From Zygnema cylindricum (lineage: Eukaryota; Streptophyta; Zygnematophyceae; Zygnematales; Zygnemataceae), in assembly GCA_037447655.1 (NCBI GenBank), contig JBBHKE010002419.1, positions 1-57,338 of the forward strand: a stretch of 57,338 bases of DNA, read 5' to 3'. Shown piece after piece: positions 39,542 to 51,828 of this stretch (position 1 is the first letter of the stretch; every line of letters starts with the position of its first letter). The position numbers were made by a program, and so were the translations under genes. The notes under the pieces were generated by a model that saw nothing but the letters and a program-made list of their open reading frames with translations, was not told the origin of the DNA and made no database searches.

Positions 39542-40565
39542 TGTTGAAATTAATAGATTTCTAGAGTATTTTCTAGGTTTAAAATGTAAGTATAAAAGAA
39601 AAAGAAAAAAGACTTACAGCCTGCCTACACCTCCTCTGTCTAGCCCCCATACTTGTTGTAGTCACCGTAAGATAGAGAGAGTGGTTGATCCATGGCTGCC
39701 TTAGTTCAACAGGCAGATATTTTTAAGGCTACTAAAAGTATACCTGACAAACCCGGGATTTGATCCAAGTATCTGCGGTTCGTCAAGCTGGCCGATAGTG
39801 GTCATGTTTATCCTACTAGACTAGGACCAATGCTAAATGCTATAGTATGTGATAGATATATATATATTTAGGAAGGAGCAAATCCATTTAACTAAAACTG
39901 TGTACGGCGTACATGGATACAGTTTTATGAATGTACGAATACAAAACGGATACCACGCATTTTGTTTCGACAACGAAACAAATATCGCGCAAGTATTTAT
40001 TACGGCCAAGATTGCGTCTCGCTGCAAATCCAATGGCGCACATCATCCGCGAAATCCCGGAGTAGTCACTTTGGCGTTTAGTGACGTGGCATGACCTGGA
40101 GCCACGTGGAGAGATGACATTCGGTCATAGGAATTCCGAGGAATGTACGGACGAGTGAAAAAGAGACACGCGTCCGCTTAATAGTCCTGTCGTACATAGG
40201 CCGTACAAAAGGTACACCGGCAGTAGTACTTTTTGGTACGGTACAGTAATCTGATTGGTCCGTACTTCAGTAGATAGAAATTATTAGAGGGAATCAGGAC
40301 TTAGAAAATTTTGGTAGGCAGTCACCTCTCCCTTTGAGAGTTTGTACAAATTGACATTTTTACAGCCTCATAACTTGTCGCTTGGTTGGGCGTTTTCAGA
40401 GATTCTTTTTCCTACTCACTCAAAGGAGTCCAGGCTGCATAGGGGTGCATTCAGATTGTCAGCTTGATTGCCTGGCCAGCAGTGGCTGTGGGATAAAGTG
40501 GGCTAGTTATCAACTATCTAGAGGCTTCCTGTATTCTGTAGTCCAATGGAGGACACAGAATTGCA
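39542..40565 (+). mobile_element. 5' LTR of A4 (family A)
   Basis: Begins TGTTGAAATTAATAG and ends CACAGAATTGCA before the primer site. It contains GACGTGGCATG and GCCACGTGG G-box-like sites near 40083-40105 and a conserved AATCAGGACTTAGAAA segment near 40288. A promoter hairpin lies near 40320. The ATG at 40546 starts gag. Its last 350 bp are nearly repeated at 43388-43741. Confidence 0.8.
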
Positions 40566-41680
40566 CGTTTTGGGCCCACCCTTTGGAGTGCCCATTTTCA
40601 ATGGATCTGGGTTCATCTATTGGGAAGCCATGATGATGGGAGGTTTGTGTGAAAAACGATACCCCACGTCAGTGCACAAGTGAAACGTCCACCTTCGGGA
40701 ACTCCGCCAGGATTTGGAGTAGTAAGGTTTTTTGCAGCAGCGACTGCTTCCGCGGAGGAGGCACATGATGGGGACTGCATTGTGTCCGAAAAGGGGAAAG
40801 GGAAGGAGACACCCCTCACCCCTATTGCCATGGCACCAAGAGCGGCAGCCGTGAAGACAGTGGAGAGCGATGTTCAAATGTGGGAAGAGATAAACATGGC
40901 TACCAAGAACTTCATTCTAAGGCATCTCACCCAAGCCTAGGCCACCTCTCACTTTAATATTTACAAGGCCGAGGAGTTGTGGGAAAGTTTGGTGGAGATC
41001 TAGAGAGCTGGTACCATTCAGGAGCTCCAAATGGCTGAGCAAAAGCTAGTGAGTTACACGTACAAAGGAGGAAAGATGTTAGATTATTGCAATGATCTTT
41101 CTTGTTTGTATATCGAGATGGAAAGTGCTGTTTGGACAGGCACAATGAAAATGAAAGTAAACACTCTCATCATGAAGTTACCAGAGGAGTATGAGAACTT
41201 AGTGTACCGAGTACAAGAAATGACTGATAGTTCATGGAAGTGGAATACAGTAGTCAGGGTGATACTTGTGCAGGAAAATACCATAGAGATCAAGGGAGGT
41301 GGAAAGAGCATTCAAGCTCTAGCCGCCGGAGGGGATAGGTGGAGACCGCAACTGAAAAAACCATACAAAGGAGAAAGAGTCCAACCTGGAGGACCGAGGC
41401 CCCCAAAGGGCCTATGTAATTTTTGCAAAAAGCGAAGGCACTTTATTGCGGATTGTGCCAAGCTGGCGGAGCTGAGGCTTAAAGAGAACCAAGGAGGTGG
41501 TTCCTCTAAAGGGAAGAAAAAGGCACTTTTGGTCACAAAGGTGACAAGAGACACCGAGGACGAGTCCTCTGATGAGGATGGGGAGCTTCTTCTTCACGAG
41601 AGTATGGAGGAGAAGGAGATCCCTCGAAGACAAAAGTGTGCCGTTAGAGCGATTCGGGAAGCTCCACAAGAACGATAGAT
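40546..41680 (+). pseudogene. gag: A4 gag, disrupted
   Basis: M-E-D-T-E-L-H, then V-L-G-P-P across the LTR end and primer site (40566-40580), then V-P-I-F-N-G-S-G-F-I-Y-W. A stop at 40681 ends the first part; the same protein resumes in another frame at 40680-40940 and, after stops near 40940 and 41000, at 41031-41678. That last open frame holds the capsid part (T-L-I-M-K-L-P-E-E-Y, E-N-T-I-E-I) and an intact CCHC knuckle (C-N-F-C-K-K-R-R-H-F-I-A-D-C, 41415-41456). An acidic linker and R-R-Q-K-C-A follow. The stop at 41677 falls just before the protease motif, where sister elements read through. Confidence 0.8.
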
Positions 41681-43387
41681 CAACGACTTAGGTGCATCCA
41701 TGCATATGTGTCGTGACAAAGCCCTCTTCACTAAGGTAAGGAAAATCCCTACTGTAGAAATAGAGTATGGGGATGGGAGAGTTGTTATAACAGATCTAGT
41801 GGGATCAGTTGACCTGAAAGTTTTAGTGGGGGGTAAGACTTCTATTCTCACTTTCTCAGATGTACTTTATATTCCTCAGCTGAGTAAAAATCTTGTTTCT
41901 ACATCTGTGTTAGATGACAAATAGTTTGATACTTTCACTAGAACGGGAGTTTTTACAGCCAAGTATGGGGATGAAGTTTACTTCACTACAGATAAGGGTA
42001 GCTAAGGAATGTTTAGGCTTAACTTGAGTAATGAAAAGAAGAATGCTTACCATGTTCGTGTCCCAAAATTGATGATTTGGCATAAGCGGTTGGGGCATGT
42101 GCATTTTGATAGGTTGAGGGAGATGAAGAAGCTGGGTGTGGTAGAAGGCATTCAGTTCAGTGATGATGAAATGGTGGATGATTGTAGCGGTTGTGCCCAA
42201 GGAAAAACTCACAGACTTCCTTTTCCTAAAGCCGCCACATATAGGGGTGAAAAAGTACTAGATTTGATCCACACAGATATCTTGGGACAAGCAAGGGTAC
42301 CCTCATTTGGAGGGAAAAGATATATGTTGACAATCACTGATGATTCGTCTAGATACTCTTGAGTTTATTTTCTAAAAACAAAGTCAGAAACACCAACTTA
42401 CTTCAAACAATACAAAGCCTAGAGTGAGAAGTTGCATGGAACCCCCATTAAGAGAATAAGGAGTGATAATGGGGGAGAGTATACCAATTTGAGGAATACT
42501 TAAGAGATGAGGGAGTTCAACACCAGAAAAGTGTACCCCATAATCCGGAACAAAATGGTGTAGCAGAAAGGCTAAACCGAACACTAGGAGATAGTGTATG
42601 CAGTATGTTGGCTTAGAAGAAAATAGGAAAGAGATTTTGGGCAGAAGCCATGAACTGTGCTAATTACATTAAAAATAGAGTCCTCACATCAGCAGTCAAA
42701 GGTATGACACCTTATGAGAGATGGGTTGGAAGAAAACCAGATATCTCTCACCTTAAAGTTTTTGGTAGTCAAGTTTACAGTCTAGATACGGATAAGAAAA
42801 ATTGGAAACTTGATGCTAAAGGAAAACCTGGATATTTTGCGGGATATGATGAGGATGTTAAGGGATATAGAGTTTATGACTTAGCAAAGCAAGATATTAT
42901 TCTGGTAAAACACCTAGTTGTCATGGATGAAGGAAAGTCAATTGACCCCTTTAAATATACTAAAAGGATAAGAATCAGGTTTAAGTCTGAGAGTGAGGAG
43001 AACTCTGTTTTTCCCGAAAAGGACATAAGTGATACCGTGGTTGCAGATTCAGGGGAGATCGAAGATACAGGAGAGCTACCAAATACCCCACATATTCCCA
43101 TGGATTTCGAGGAGACACTAAGGAGGAACCCAAGACTTCCCTATATTCCAGCTTCTGAATTTGAAGCGGGGAGAAGGAGCAGTAAAAGGCTACAAGAGAA
43201 ACAAGCAGCTCATAAGGTAACTAAGCTATCACATCCTGATGAGCCTTAGTCATACTTGGAGGCAGTGAACAGTCCAGAAAGGACATATGGATCAGGGCCA
43301 TAAATGATGAAATGGCTTCCATCATGGAAGCAAATACCTGGTAACTAGCGGATTGCCCTTCAGACATAAAACCTATTGGGTGTAAAT
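41681..43387 (+). pseudogene. pol: A4 pol: protease, integrase, hinge, start of RT
   Basis: Protease motif I-N-D-L-G-A-S-M-H-M-C (Ser to Leu) near 41685; G-D-G-R-V-V and D-V-L-Y-I-P-Q-L-S-K-N. Stops at 41923 and 42003. The pre-integrase box W-H-K-R-L-G-H-V-H-F-D is at about 42078 and S-G-C-A-Q-G-K at about 42186. The integrase core has H-T-D, R-S-D-N-G-G-E and N-G-V-A-E-R-L-N-R with stops at 42361 and 42421. The integrase end and hinge are open at 42650-43249 (199 codons). RT begins near 43300 and is cut at about 43387 by LTR sequence; the active site is missing. Confidence 0.8.
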
Positions 43388-43741
43388 CGTATCGGCAGTA
43401 GTACTTTTTGGTACGGTACAGTAATCTGATTGGTCCGTACTTCAGTAGATATAAGTTATTAGAGGATATTAGGACTTAGAAAATTTTGGTAGGCAGTCAC
43501 CTCTCCCTTTGAGAGTTTGTACAAATTGGCATTTTTACCGCCTCATAACTTATGGGCTGGTTGGCCGTTTTCAGTGATTCTTTTTGCTACGGACTCACGG
43601 GAGTCCACGCTGCACAGGGGTGCAGTCAAATTGTCTGTGTGAATTTTTGGGCAGCAGTGGATGTGGGTTAAAGTGGGCTAGTTAAACAACTATCTTGAGG
43701 CTTCCTGTATTTTGTAGTCCAATGGAGGACACAGAATTGCA
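43388..43741 (+). mobile_element. 5'-truncated family-A LTR between A4 and A5
   Basis: Near copy of 40210-40565 of the A4 LTR, starting ATCGGCAGTAGTAC and ending ACAGAATTGCA. It includes the promoter hairpin and terminal ATG. It is joined on the left to A4 RT and on the right to A5 protease sequence, without primer site or gag. Both junctions look like deletion breakpoints. Confidence 0.78.
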
Positions 43742-44900
43742 GGAAAGATATCTATAGTGTTATTCTCTAATGTGTTGTTTATTCAAGAGTTCAACAATCT
43801 CAACGTTTTTGTTAGATGATAAGGGTTTCGAGACTAGCATTAGGAAGGGAACCTTTACGGCTATCTTTGAGAAAGAAGTGTATTTCACTGCTAAAAAAGA
43901 TAGCCCAAGGATGTTTAGGCTGATTATAAGCAATGAAAAGAAGAAACTTTACTATGTTGTTGTTCATGATATTATATTGTGGCATAAGAGGCTGGGACAT
44001 GTGCATTTAAATAGGTTAAAATAAATGAAAAAGATGAGAGTAGTGGAAGGAATTCAGTTTGAAAAAAATGACCATTGAATGACTGTACAGGTTGTGCTCA
44101 AGGTAACGCACATTGGTTACCGTTCCCAAAAGAAGCCACTTATAAAGGAGAAAAAATGTTAGACTTGGTACACAGTGATATTTGGGGACGGGCCAAAGTG
44201 CCCTCACCCGGTGGTAAGAAGTTTATGATGACAATCATTGACGATTTGTCTCAGTACTCAAGATTGCATTTTTTGAAAAATAAGTCAGAGGCCCCACAGG
44301 TTTTTAAAGAATATAAAGCATGGAGTGAGACTCCATCAAACCTCTATTTAGAGAGTAAGGAGTGATAATAGAGGAAAGTATGAGGATTTTTTGAGAGAAG
44401 ATGCTGTGCAACACCAAAATACAGTTCTTGGAAATACAGAGCAGAATAATGTAGCCGAGAGGTTAACTAGAACACTAAGTGATAATGCCAAGAGTATTTT
44501 TTCAAATAAGAAGATAAAAAAGAGATTTTGGGCCAAAGTAATAAAATGTGCTAATTATCTCAAGAATATAGTTCTTACTTCAGCAGTAAAAGGCCAAACA
44601 CCTTATGAGAGATGGACAGGCCGAAAACCAGATGTTTCACACTTAACAGTTTTTGGTGAAGTGTTCAGTCTAGACAGAGATCGGTCAAATTGGAAGTTAG
44701 ATCCAAAAGGGAAGCAAGGATATGTGTTAGGATATAATGAAGTTGTAAAAGGAGATAGAGTCTATTATTTGAAGAGAGAAGAAATAATCTCAGTGAAGCA
44801 TCTAGTGGTCATGGATGAAGGGAAATCTATAGTTCTCTTTAAGTATAGAAAAACTGTCAAAATCATATTTGAGTCAGAAAATTGAAATGACTTTGAGCTT
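43742..44900 (+). pseudogene. pol: A5 pol: protease end and integrase
   Basis: Starts in the C-terminal protease region (L-D-D-K-G-F-E-T-S-I-R, 43812 on). W-H-K-R-L-G-H-V-H-L-N is at about 43980, and T-G-C-A-Q-G-N (44084 on) keeps the finger Cys residues. The integrase core has H-S-D-I-W-G-R, R-S-D-N-R (44350) and N-V-A-E-R-L-T-R (44450). The frame shifts near 44070 and 44345. The integrase C-terminus G-K-Q-G-Y-V-L-G-Y-N is intact to 44885. gag and the catalytic protease motif are deleted. Confidence 0.78.
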
Positions 44901-46695
44901 CCTAACTCTAGGTTTTTGAGAAAATTATGATTCTTAGAGGTATAGATCAGATCAAAGAGGACTCAGCCTTGGAACCCCTAGAAACAACTCCAACCGAAGC
45001 GGAAGACGAGGTGGAAATAGACCCGGAATCGAGGGATGGGGGAGAAGTCAAAATAGTTCGGAGGAATCCACGAGAGCCATCTATTCCGGCAGCAAAGTTT
45101 GAGGGAGGAAGAAAAAGCAGCAAAAGAATACAAAAGAGAAAAGTTATCAACAAGGAAACCAAACTATCTCACCTCGATGAACCTCAAACTTATAAAGAGG
45201 CATGAACTGTCCAGAAAAGAACCGGTGGAAGACAACCATTAATGAGGAGATGACTTTTATAGCGGCCTATACGTGGGAATTGGTGGATTGTCCTCTTGAC
45301 AAAAAGCCAATCGGGTGTAAGTGGGTGTTTAAATTGGAACTCAACCCGGATAACACCATTAAGCGCTACAAGGCTCGGTTAGTGGCGAAAGGATTTACCC
45401 TGGAGGAATTGCCTACGAGAAAACTTTTGACCTTGTCGTCAAGTTTCCCTCCGTTCGGATACTTCTCAGTATGGCGGAAGCAAAAAACATGGAAGTACAT
45501 CAGAGGGACATCAAAACGGCCTTCCTACATGGAGAGTTGGAAAAGGATATCTTTCTATGACATTCTGAAAGATTTGTGGAGCAATGGGATGAGAGCAAGG
45601 TATGCTGATTGATCAAATCTTTGTATGGGTTGAAACAAGCGCTCGGCAATAGAATAAAAAACTCGATGAGTTTTTTACGAGTTTAGGATATATTGGGATA
45701 AACTCAGATCACTTAATTTATTTGTTTAAAGATGAGGAATGAATTATTTTTATTGCAATTTATGTTGGTGATTTGCTAGTTTTAAGTAGATCTATGGATA
45801 AAATAAATAAGTTGATAAATGATCTAAAAGGAAGATTTGAGATGAATGATATGGGGGAAGCAAGGCATATTTTGGGAATTCATGTAGAGAGAGACAAAGA
45901 TAGAAAGATAATAAGATTAACTCAGAAAGAGGCCATTGGAAACATGTTAGAATGATCCCAAATAGACAAGGCTAATAGTTGTACCACTCCTATGGAACTA
46001 AAGAAGGGAAGTGAGGGGAATGTAGAAGAGTGGGTTATAATCTTGGATGATGAGTTAGGCCCTGAAGAGAATAAATTTATGCAAACAATTTGTCATAGAC
46101 AAATAGTGGGCAACCTAATATATTTTATAAGTTTTACCCGACCGGACATATATGCAACTGTAGGAGTACTAAGTAGGAGTCTTAATGCTTCAACTAAGAA
46201 GGATTAGGAGGCAGCTAAGAGGGTCTTTATATATCTCATAGGGACTAGAGATCTATGGTTTTATTTGGGTGGGAAAAATACTGACATCACCACTTGGAGT
46301 GATGCCAGCTATGGCGATGCTCCTATGAGGAGATGCACATCTCGATATGTATTGTATGTTGGTGATGGAGCTTGCTGTTGGAGTAGCAAGCAACAAAAGG
46401 TCATTGCTCACTCCACCATGGAGGCTCAGTACATGGCCTCTTGCTCTACTGTAAAAGAATTAATGTGGGTCAAGTCCTTGCTTAGTGAACTTGGTCATCT
46501 TAAGAGTGGTGTCCCCAAAGTGTTTTGTAATAATCAGGCAGCCATAACACCATTTTAAAGCAAAAGATAGGGACATTAGACTTACCTTCGTTGGGGAAAA
46601 GGTTAAAGACATAATAATAAGTTTAGAATATAGACCTGATAGTGAAATGGTTACAGATATGATGACCAAACTTGGGGTCGAATTGAAAAGTGACT
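44901..46695 (+). pseudogene. pol: A5 pol: hinge, RT and RNase H
   Basis: Acidic hinge with S-S-K-R-I-Q-K (45117 on). RT motifs are G-C-K-W-V-F-K-L-E-L-N-P, R-Y-K-A-R-L-V-A-K-G-F (45361 on), then shifted, with Y-G-L-K-Q-A near 45624 and Y-V-G-D at 45761-45772 where Y-V-D-D is expected. L-G-I-H-V-E-R-D follows. RNase H: W-S-D-A-S-Y-G (about 46294), S-T-M-E-A-Q-Y (Glu to Gln at the last position) and F-C-N-N-Q-A-A (catalytic Asp to Asn). A small deletion removes N-P-K-H near 46553. Several stops (45954, 46207) are present. A purine tract AGAAAATAAGAGGAG precedes the LTR. Confidence 0.8.
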
Positions 46696-46710
46696 AGAAA
46701 ATAAGAGGAG

Positions 46711-47580
46711 TGTATAAATTAAAGAATTTTTTGGTATTTTCTAGGTTTAAACTTGTAAAAGATAAAATGCACAAAAGAAGCAAAAGTAGTTTGCCTCTAA
46801 CTCCTCTCTTCTACTCCCACATTTGTCGCTGTCATTGAAAGTTGGAGATGGAGCTAGAGCCATGGCTGCCTATGCTATCTAGAGGAAAAGAGGCAGTAGT
46901 TTGGTAGGGTTACTAAAAAGGAACTTGACGGACCTAAGATTTGATCTTGGTACCGGCCGTCCGTCAAAGTTCTCGGTAGCCGGTAGCTTTATTCTATTAG
47001 TCTAGGACCAGTGCTAAATGCTACAAGATTTGACAAATATATAAAAGTTAACACTTAGACTAATTCATTTAACAGAATGTTAAAACAAATATACAGTTTG
47101 TATTGTACCGGTTACGGAATATTTTGAAACGAATATCGCGCATTTGTTTCAAATGTGAAACAAAGACCGCGCATTTATTTATGACGCCTAAGATTGAAAA
47201 CCGGTTGAAATTGGACGGTAGAGGTAAGCGTCGAGATCGCGAAATGCCCGCTTAGGCGGTTAATGGTCGAAAACACATCAGATGCCAAGTGGCAAGATAC
47301 CACTGGATGGCGACATCTCCGAAGAATATGAAAACAAATCCGAATGTGACACATGTCCACAAAATGGCCATGACGTTCAATTGTCGTACAGAAAATACAG
47401 TGGCACCTGTACCTTTATCTACGACACAGAATTGCAATTGGTGTCGTACGTTAATAGATAAAGTTTTAGAGAGAGATAGGACTTAGAAAAATTCAGTAGG
47501 TAGCCGCCTCTCTCCGAGAGAGCTTCTCTACAAAATGTCATATTGATCCACCATAACTTACTGCTCATGGAAGCAAATTC
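46711..47580 (+). mobile_element. Family-A LTR shared by A5 (3') and A6 (5')
   Basis: Starts TGTATAAATTAAAG after the A5 polypurine tract and runs through the promoter hairpin (near 47507) to AGCAAATTC. There it is replaced by a truncated TRIM LTR. The missing LTR end, primer site and gag start of A6 were lost together. Confidence 0.78.
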
Positions 47581-47792
47581 TGTTGATTTCCAAGAAATCC
47601 AGGATTCGGCATGTCCCACACTTAGGAAAATTGAGCCGGCGAGGGTTCGAATGTGGGACCTTTCACTTCAGCTGCGAACCCACTACCACTGTGCCACCAG
47701 CTCGATGTAGAGACTGGCGGGTCTGTACCCTTTTCTTACCGGCGGCTCGAGTATGGATATTCCATATTCTACCCCGTATTGAACCGGCTTCA
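47581..47792 (-). mobile_element. Truncated solo TRIM LTR (third copy)
   Basis: 212 bp matching the TRIM LTR from TGTTGATTTCC to GAACCGGCTTCA. The last 17 bases of the LTR are missing. It is more diverged (roughly 90% identical by eye) and has no target duplication (left AATTC, right AACTT). It joins a family-A LTR to family-A gag, so its insertion was accompanied or followed by a deletion of several hundred bases. Confidence 0.85.
47633..47703 (-). pseudogene. Decayed tRNA-like copy in the third TRIM LTR
   Basis: Same 71-nt position as in 38423-38493. The acceptor stem is retained, but the D stem has one mismatch (GCAC with GTGG) and the T stem is disrupted. The B-box core TTCGAACCC is still present but preceded by CA. 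It is likely inactive. Confidence 0.75.
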
Positions 47793-48600
47793 AACTTGGG
47801 ACTTCAACAATATGGCGGCAAAGCACTTCATCCTACGCCATCTCACTCAAGGACTTGCATGTCCTCATTTGCAGGTAGAAAGGGCATCCGATCTTTGGAT
47901 GGCTCTCATAGAGATGTACCGAAGTGGTACGATTCATCAACAACAGTTGGCTGATCAGAAAGTTAAGGAGTATGTATACAAATGGGGGAAGATGTTGGAT
48001 TTTTGCAATGAGCTTGCTACACTCTTCATGGAGCTAGAGAGTGCGGGAAAAGATTTTAGTGAAAAAGAAAAGGTTAACTGTTTACTGATGAAGTTACCTG
48101 ATGAGTTCGAGAACATAGTCAACCGTGTGCAGGACTTGCCGGACTCAAGGTGGATATGGAACTCAGTGGTAGGGATGATTCCCGTTCGGGAGAATACGAT
48201 TGAGATCCGAAGGGGAGGAAAGAGTGGCCAAGCCTTGGCAACTGCGACTGATTGGAGGAACAAGGATTCCCGGAAACCGGTCGAAAACTATAGGGGGAGG
48301 GAGCAGAAAAATTAGACCAACGAGTTTAGACCAAGGGCTCCCAAAGATTTATGTCATTTTTGTAAGAAACATAGGCACTATATGGCAGAGTGCACTAAGC
48401 TAACCGAGCTTCAGTTAAAAGAGGGGCAGACCGGTGGTACCCCGAGAGGAAAAAAAAAGGCCCTTGTGACACAGGTACATGAGGCCGAATCCGAGGACGA
48501 GGACGATGAGCTCCTTTTAGATAAGGAGTTGGAGGCGAAAAACGAGGTCGAAATACCACGAAGGCAGAAATGTGCTTACTATGGATTGAAAGGTGAAGCA
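47793..48600 (+). pseudogene. gag: A6 gag, 5'-truncated but nearly open
   Basis: One frame runs from about 47653, inside the TRIM LTR, to a TAG at 48313, then stays in register to the zinc knuckle and protease. Gag residues begin at T-W-D-F-N-N-M-A-A-K-H-F. Capsid signatures are L-W-M-A-L-I-E-M-Y, M-L-D-F-C-N-E-L, L-L-M-K-L-P-D-E-F and R-E-N-T-I-E-I. The CCHC knuckle C-H-F-C-K-K-H-R-H-Y-M-A-E-C at 48352-48393 is intact. The first 80 or so residues of normal gag are lost. A Lys-rich linker and acidic segment lead into protease. Confidence 0.82.
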
Positions 48601-49960
48601 CGCTGGATTGTAGATTCAGGTGCCTTCATGCACATGTGTAACGATAGGCACCTATTCACTAAGATAAGAAATATTCCCACCGTAGAGATAGAGTACGGGG
48701 ATGGGAGGATAGTCACCACTACTCTTGTAGGATCGGTAGATTTGAAAGTGTTAGTAGAAGAAAAGACATCCATAGTAACATTCTCCGATGTATTGTTTAT
48801 TCCGGAGCTGAACAAAAACCTCATCTCTACATCCGTATTAGATGATAAGGGTTTTTTTACTAGCACTAGGGAAGGAGTCTTTACTGCTAGTTTTGAGGAG
48901 GATGTCTATTTCATTGTTGAGAAAGGTAGCCATGGGATGTTCAGGCTCGTTTTAAGTAATGAAAAGAATAAACTTTATTATGCTGGTGTTCATGATATTA
49001 TGATGTGGCATAAGAGGCTTGGGCATGTGAATCTAGACAAGTTAAGAGAGATGAAAAAGATGGGAGTGGTGGAAGGGATTAAGTTTAGTGAGAATGATAA
49101 TATAAGTGATTGTAGTGGATGTGCTCAAGGTAAAACACACAGATTACCCTTTCCTAGAACAGCCACCTATAAGGGAGAAAAAATTCTAGATCTAGTACAC
49201 ACAGATATTTGGGGACCGGCTAAAGTGCCCTCACCGGGGGGAAGAGATTTATGATGACTATCACTGATGATTGGTCTTGGTATTCCCGAGTGTATTTTTT
49301 AAAAAACAAGTCCGAAGCTCAAGATTGTTTTAGACAATATAAAGCATGGAGCGAAAAACTTCATGAAACTCCAATCAAGAGAATAAGGAGTGACAATGGT
49401 AGAGAGTATACTTCTAACCAGTTTGAGGATTTTCTGAGGGAAGATGGGGTCCAACACCAAAAGACAGTTCCAAAAAACTCGAAATAGAATGGGGTAGCTG
49501 AACGATTAAATAGGACACTTAGTGATAGTGCTAGAAGTATGTTGTCGGATAAGAAGATAAGAAAAAGGTTTTTGGCAGAAGCAATGAATTATGCTAATTA
49601 CGTCAAAAATATAGTTCTTACCTCAGCTATAAAAGATCAAACACCTTATGAGAGATGGATCGGCCGAAAACCAAACATATCTCACTTAAAGGTTTTTGGC
49701 AGTCAAGTATTCAATCTAGATACAGATTGGTCTAATTCGAAGCTAGACCCTAAAGGAAAACCGGGATACTTATTAGGATATGATTAAGATGTTAAAGGAT
49801 ATAGAGTTTATGATCTAAAAAGGGAAGATATAATCTTAGTAAAGCATCTAGTAGTTATGGATGAAAGAAAGTCTGTGGATCCTTTCAAGTATACAAAGTC
49901 AATAAAAATCAGATTTGAGTCAAAAATTTCAATGACTTTGAGCTTCCTTACTATCCAGGT
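48595..49960 (+). pseudogene. pol: A6 pol: protease and integrase, best-preserved copy
   Basis: The protease active site D-S-G-A is intact at 48613-48624 within an open frame from 48382 to 49254. That frame also includes W-H-K-R-L-G-H-V-N-L-D (about 49006), S-G-C-A-Q-G-K and H-T-D-I-W-G-P. A one-base length change in a G run near 49236-49242 shifts the frame. The next frame (49251-49487) has R-S-D-N-G-R-E, and after a TAG comes N-G-V-A-E-R-L-N-R (49490 on), so the D,D,E residues all survive. One stop at 49785 interrupts G-K-P-G-Y-L-L-G-Y-D. Only about four lesions separate this from an open reading frame. Confidence 0.84.
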
Positions 49961-51815
49961 TTTAGAGAAGATGACATTCTTGTAGGTACGAATCAGACCG
50001 AAAAGGACTCGGCTGCAGAAACTCCAGTGACAACTCTACCTGAAGCGGAAGACGTGGTGGAAATTGATTTGGAATCAACGGATAGGGGAGAAGCCGAGAT
50101 TCTTCGAAAGAGCCCACGAGAACCATCTATTCCGGCCATAGATTTTGAGGGGGGAAGGAGAAGTAGCACAAGATTGCAAGAAAAACAGGTTAATAACAAG
50201 GTAACAAAACTATCTCATCAAAATGAACCTCAAACTTATGGAGAGGCCATGACTTGTCCAGAAAAAGAACCAGTGGAAGACAGCCATCAATGAGGAGATG
50301 GCCTCAATTATAGCAGCCGATACCTACGAGCTAGTGGACTATCCACCAAACCAAAAAAACCAATCGGTTGTAAGTGGGTTTTCAAATTAAAACTGAACCC
50401 AGATAACACCATTGAGCGTTACAAAGCCCGGTAAGTGGCATAAGGATTTGCACAGGAAGAATGAATCAACTACGAAGAAACCTTTGCCCCGGTCGTCAAA
50501 TTTCCCTCTGTCCGCATACTTCTCATTTTGGCAGCAGCGGAAGACATGGAGTTGCACCAGATGGACATCAAGAGAGCCTTTTTGCATGGATAATTGGAAA
50601 AGGAGATCTTCATGCGATAACCCGAAGGATTTGTGGAGGATGGAGAGGAGAGTAAGGTATGTCGGTTGATTAAATCTCTTTATGGTTTGAAACAGGCCCC
50701 TCGAGAGTGGAATAAGAAGCTTGATGAGTTTCTTATAGGTGTGGGATATATCCGGATCAGCTCAGATCACTCAATCTATTTTTTTGAAGATGAGAAAGGT
50801 GTTATATTTATTGCAATTTATGTTGATGATTTGCTTGTTTTAAGTAAATCAATGGAAAAAATTAATAAACAGAAAACTCATCTTAAGGTGAGATTTGAAA
50901 TGAATGATATGGGGGAAGCAAAATATATATTTGGGAGTTTAAGTAGAAAGAGACCGAGAAAGAAAGATTATAAGATTGACTCAAAAGGAAGCAATAGGGA
51001 ACATGTTGGAAATATTTCAGATGGATAAAGCTAATGGTTGTACAACTCCAATGGAGTTAGAGAAGGGAAATGAGGGGAGTGAGGAAGAAGGAGTCATAGT
51101 CTTAGATGAGGAATTATCTCCTGAAGAACAGAAGTTCATGCAGACTATTCCTTACAGGCAAGTAGTGGGAAGTCTAATCTATTTTATGAATTGTACCCGG
51201 CCGGATTTAGCTGCAGCTGTAGGAGTGCTGAGTAGAAGTTTAAATGCTCCCACTAAGAAAGATTGGGAGGCAGCTATGAGAGTCCTTGGATATTTGATAG
51301 GAATTAGGGATCTATGGTTGCATTTGGGTGGGGAGAATACTCACATCACTACTTGGAGTGATGCCAGTTATGGTGATGCTCCGATGAGGAGATGTACTTC
51401 TGGATATGTATTATATGTGGGTGATGGGGCTTAATGTTGGAGTAGCAAACAGCAAAAGGTTATTGCACAGTCCACCATGGAGGCTGAGTATATGGCCTCT
51501 TGCTCTGCTGTAAAAGAAGTGATGTGGGTCAAGTCTATGCTTGGTGAGCTGGGTCACCATAAGAGTGGTGTGCAATTTTTTTTTTGTGATAATCAGGCAG
51601 CGATCGTTATTTTTGCCAATCCTAAACATCATTTTAAAGTCAAACACATGGACATTAGACTCAACTTTGTTAGAGAGAAAGTAGAAAACAAAATATTCAT
51701 TTTAGAGTACCGACCAGATAGCGAGATGGTAGCAGATATGATGACCAAACCTGTGCCTTCCCCTAAGCTAATTTTGTGGAAGGAGAAGTGTGGTCTGAAA
51801 TTTAACAGTGACTAG
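49961..51815 (+). pseudogene. pol: A6 pol: hinge, RT and RNase H
   Basis: Hinge with R-S-S-T-R-L-Q-E (50160 on). RT: G-C-K-W-V-F-K-L-K-L-N-P, E-R-Y-K-A-R with stops near 50430-50465, E-L-H-Q-M-D-I-K, Y-G-L-K-Q-A-P-R-E-W and an intact Y-V-D-D at 50819-50830. A frame change near 50930-50980 precedes R-Q-V-V-G-S-L-I-Y-F-M-N. RNase H keeps W-S-D-A-S-Y-G, S-T-M-E-A-E-Y and F-C-D-N-Q-A-A; one stop (51433) interrupts G-D-G-A. The protein ends at 51812-51814, followed by the purine tract AGAAAATAAAGGGAG and the LTR. Confidence 0.85.
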
Positions 51816-51828
51816 AAAATAAAGGGAG

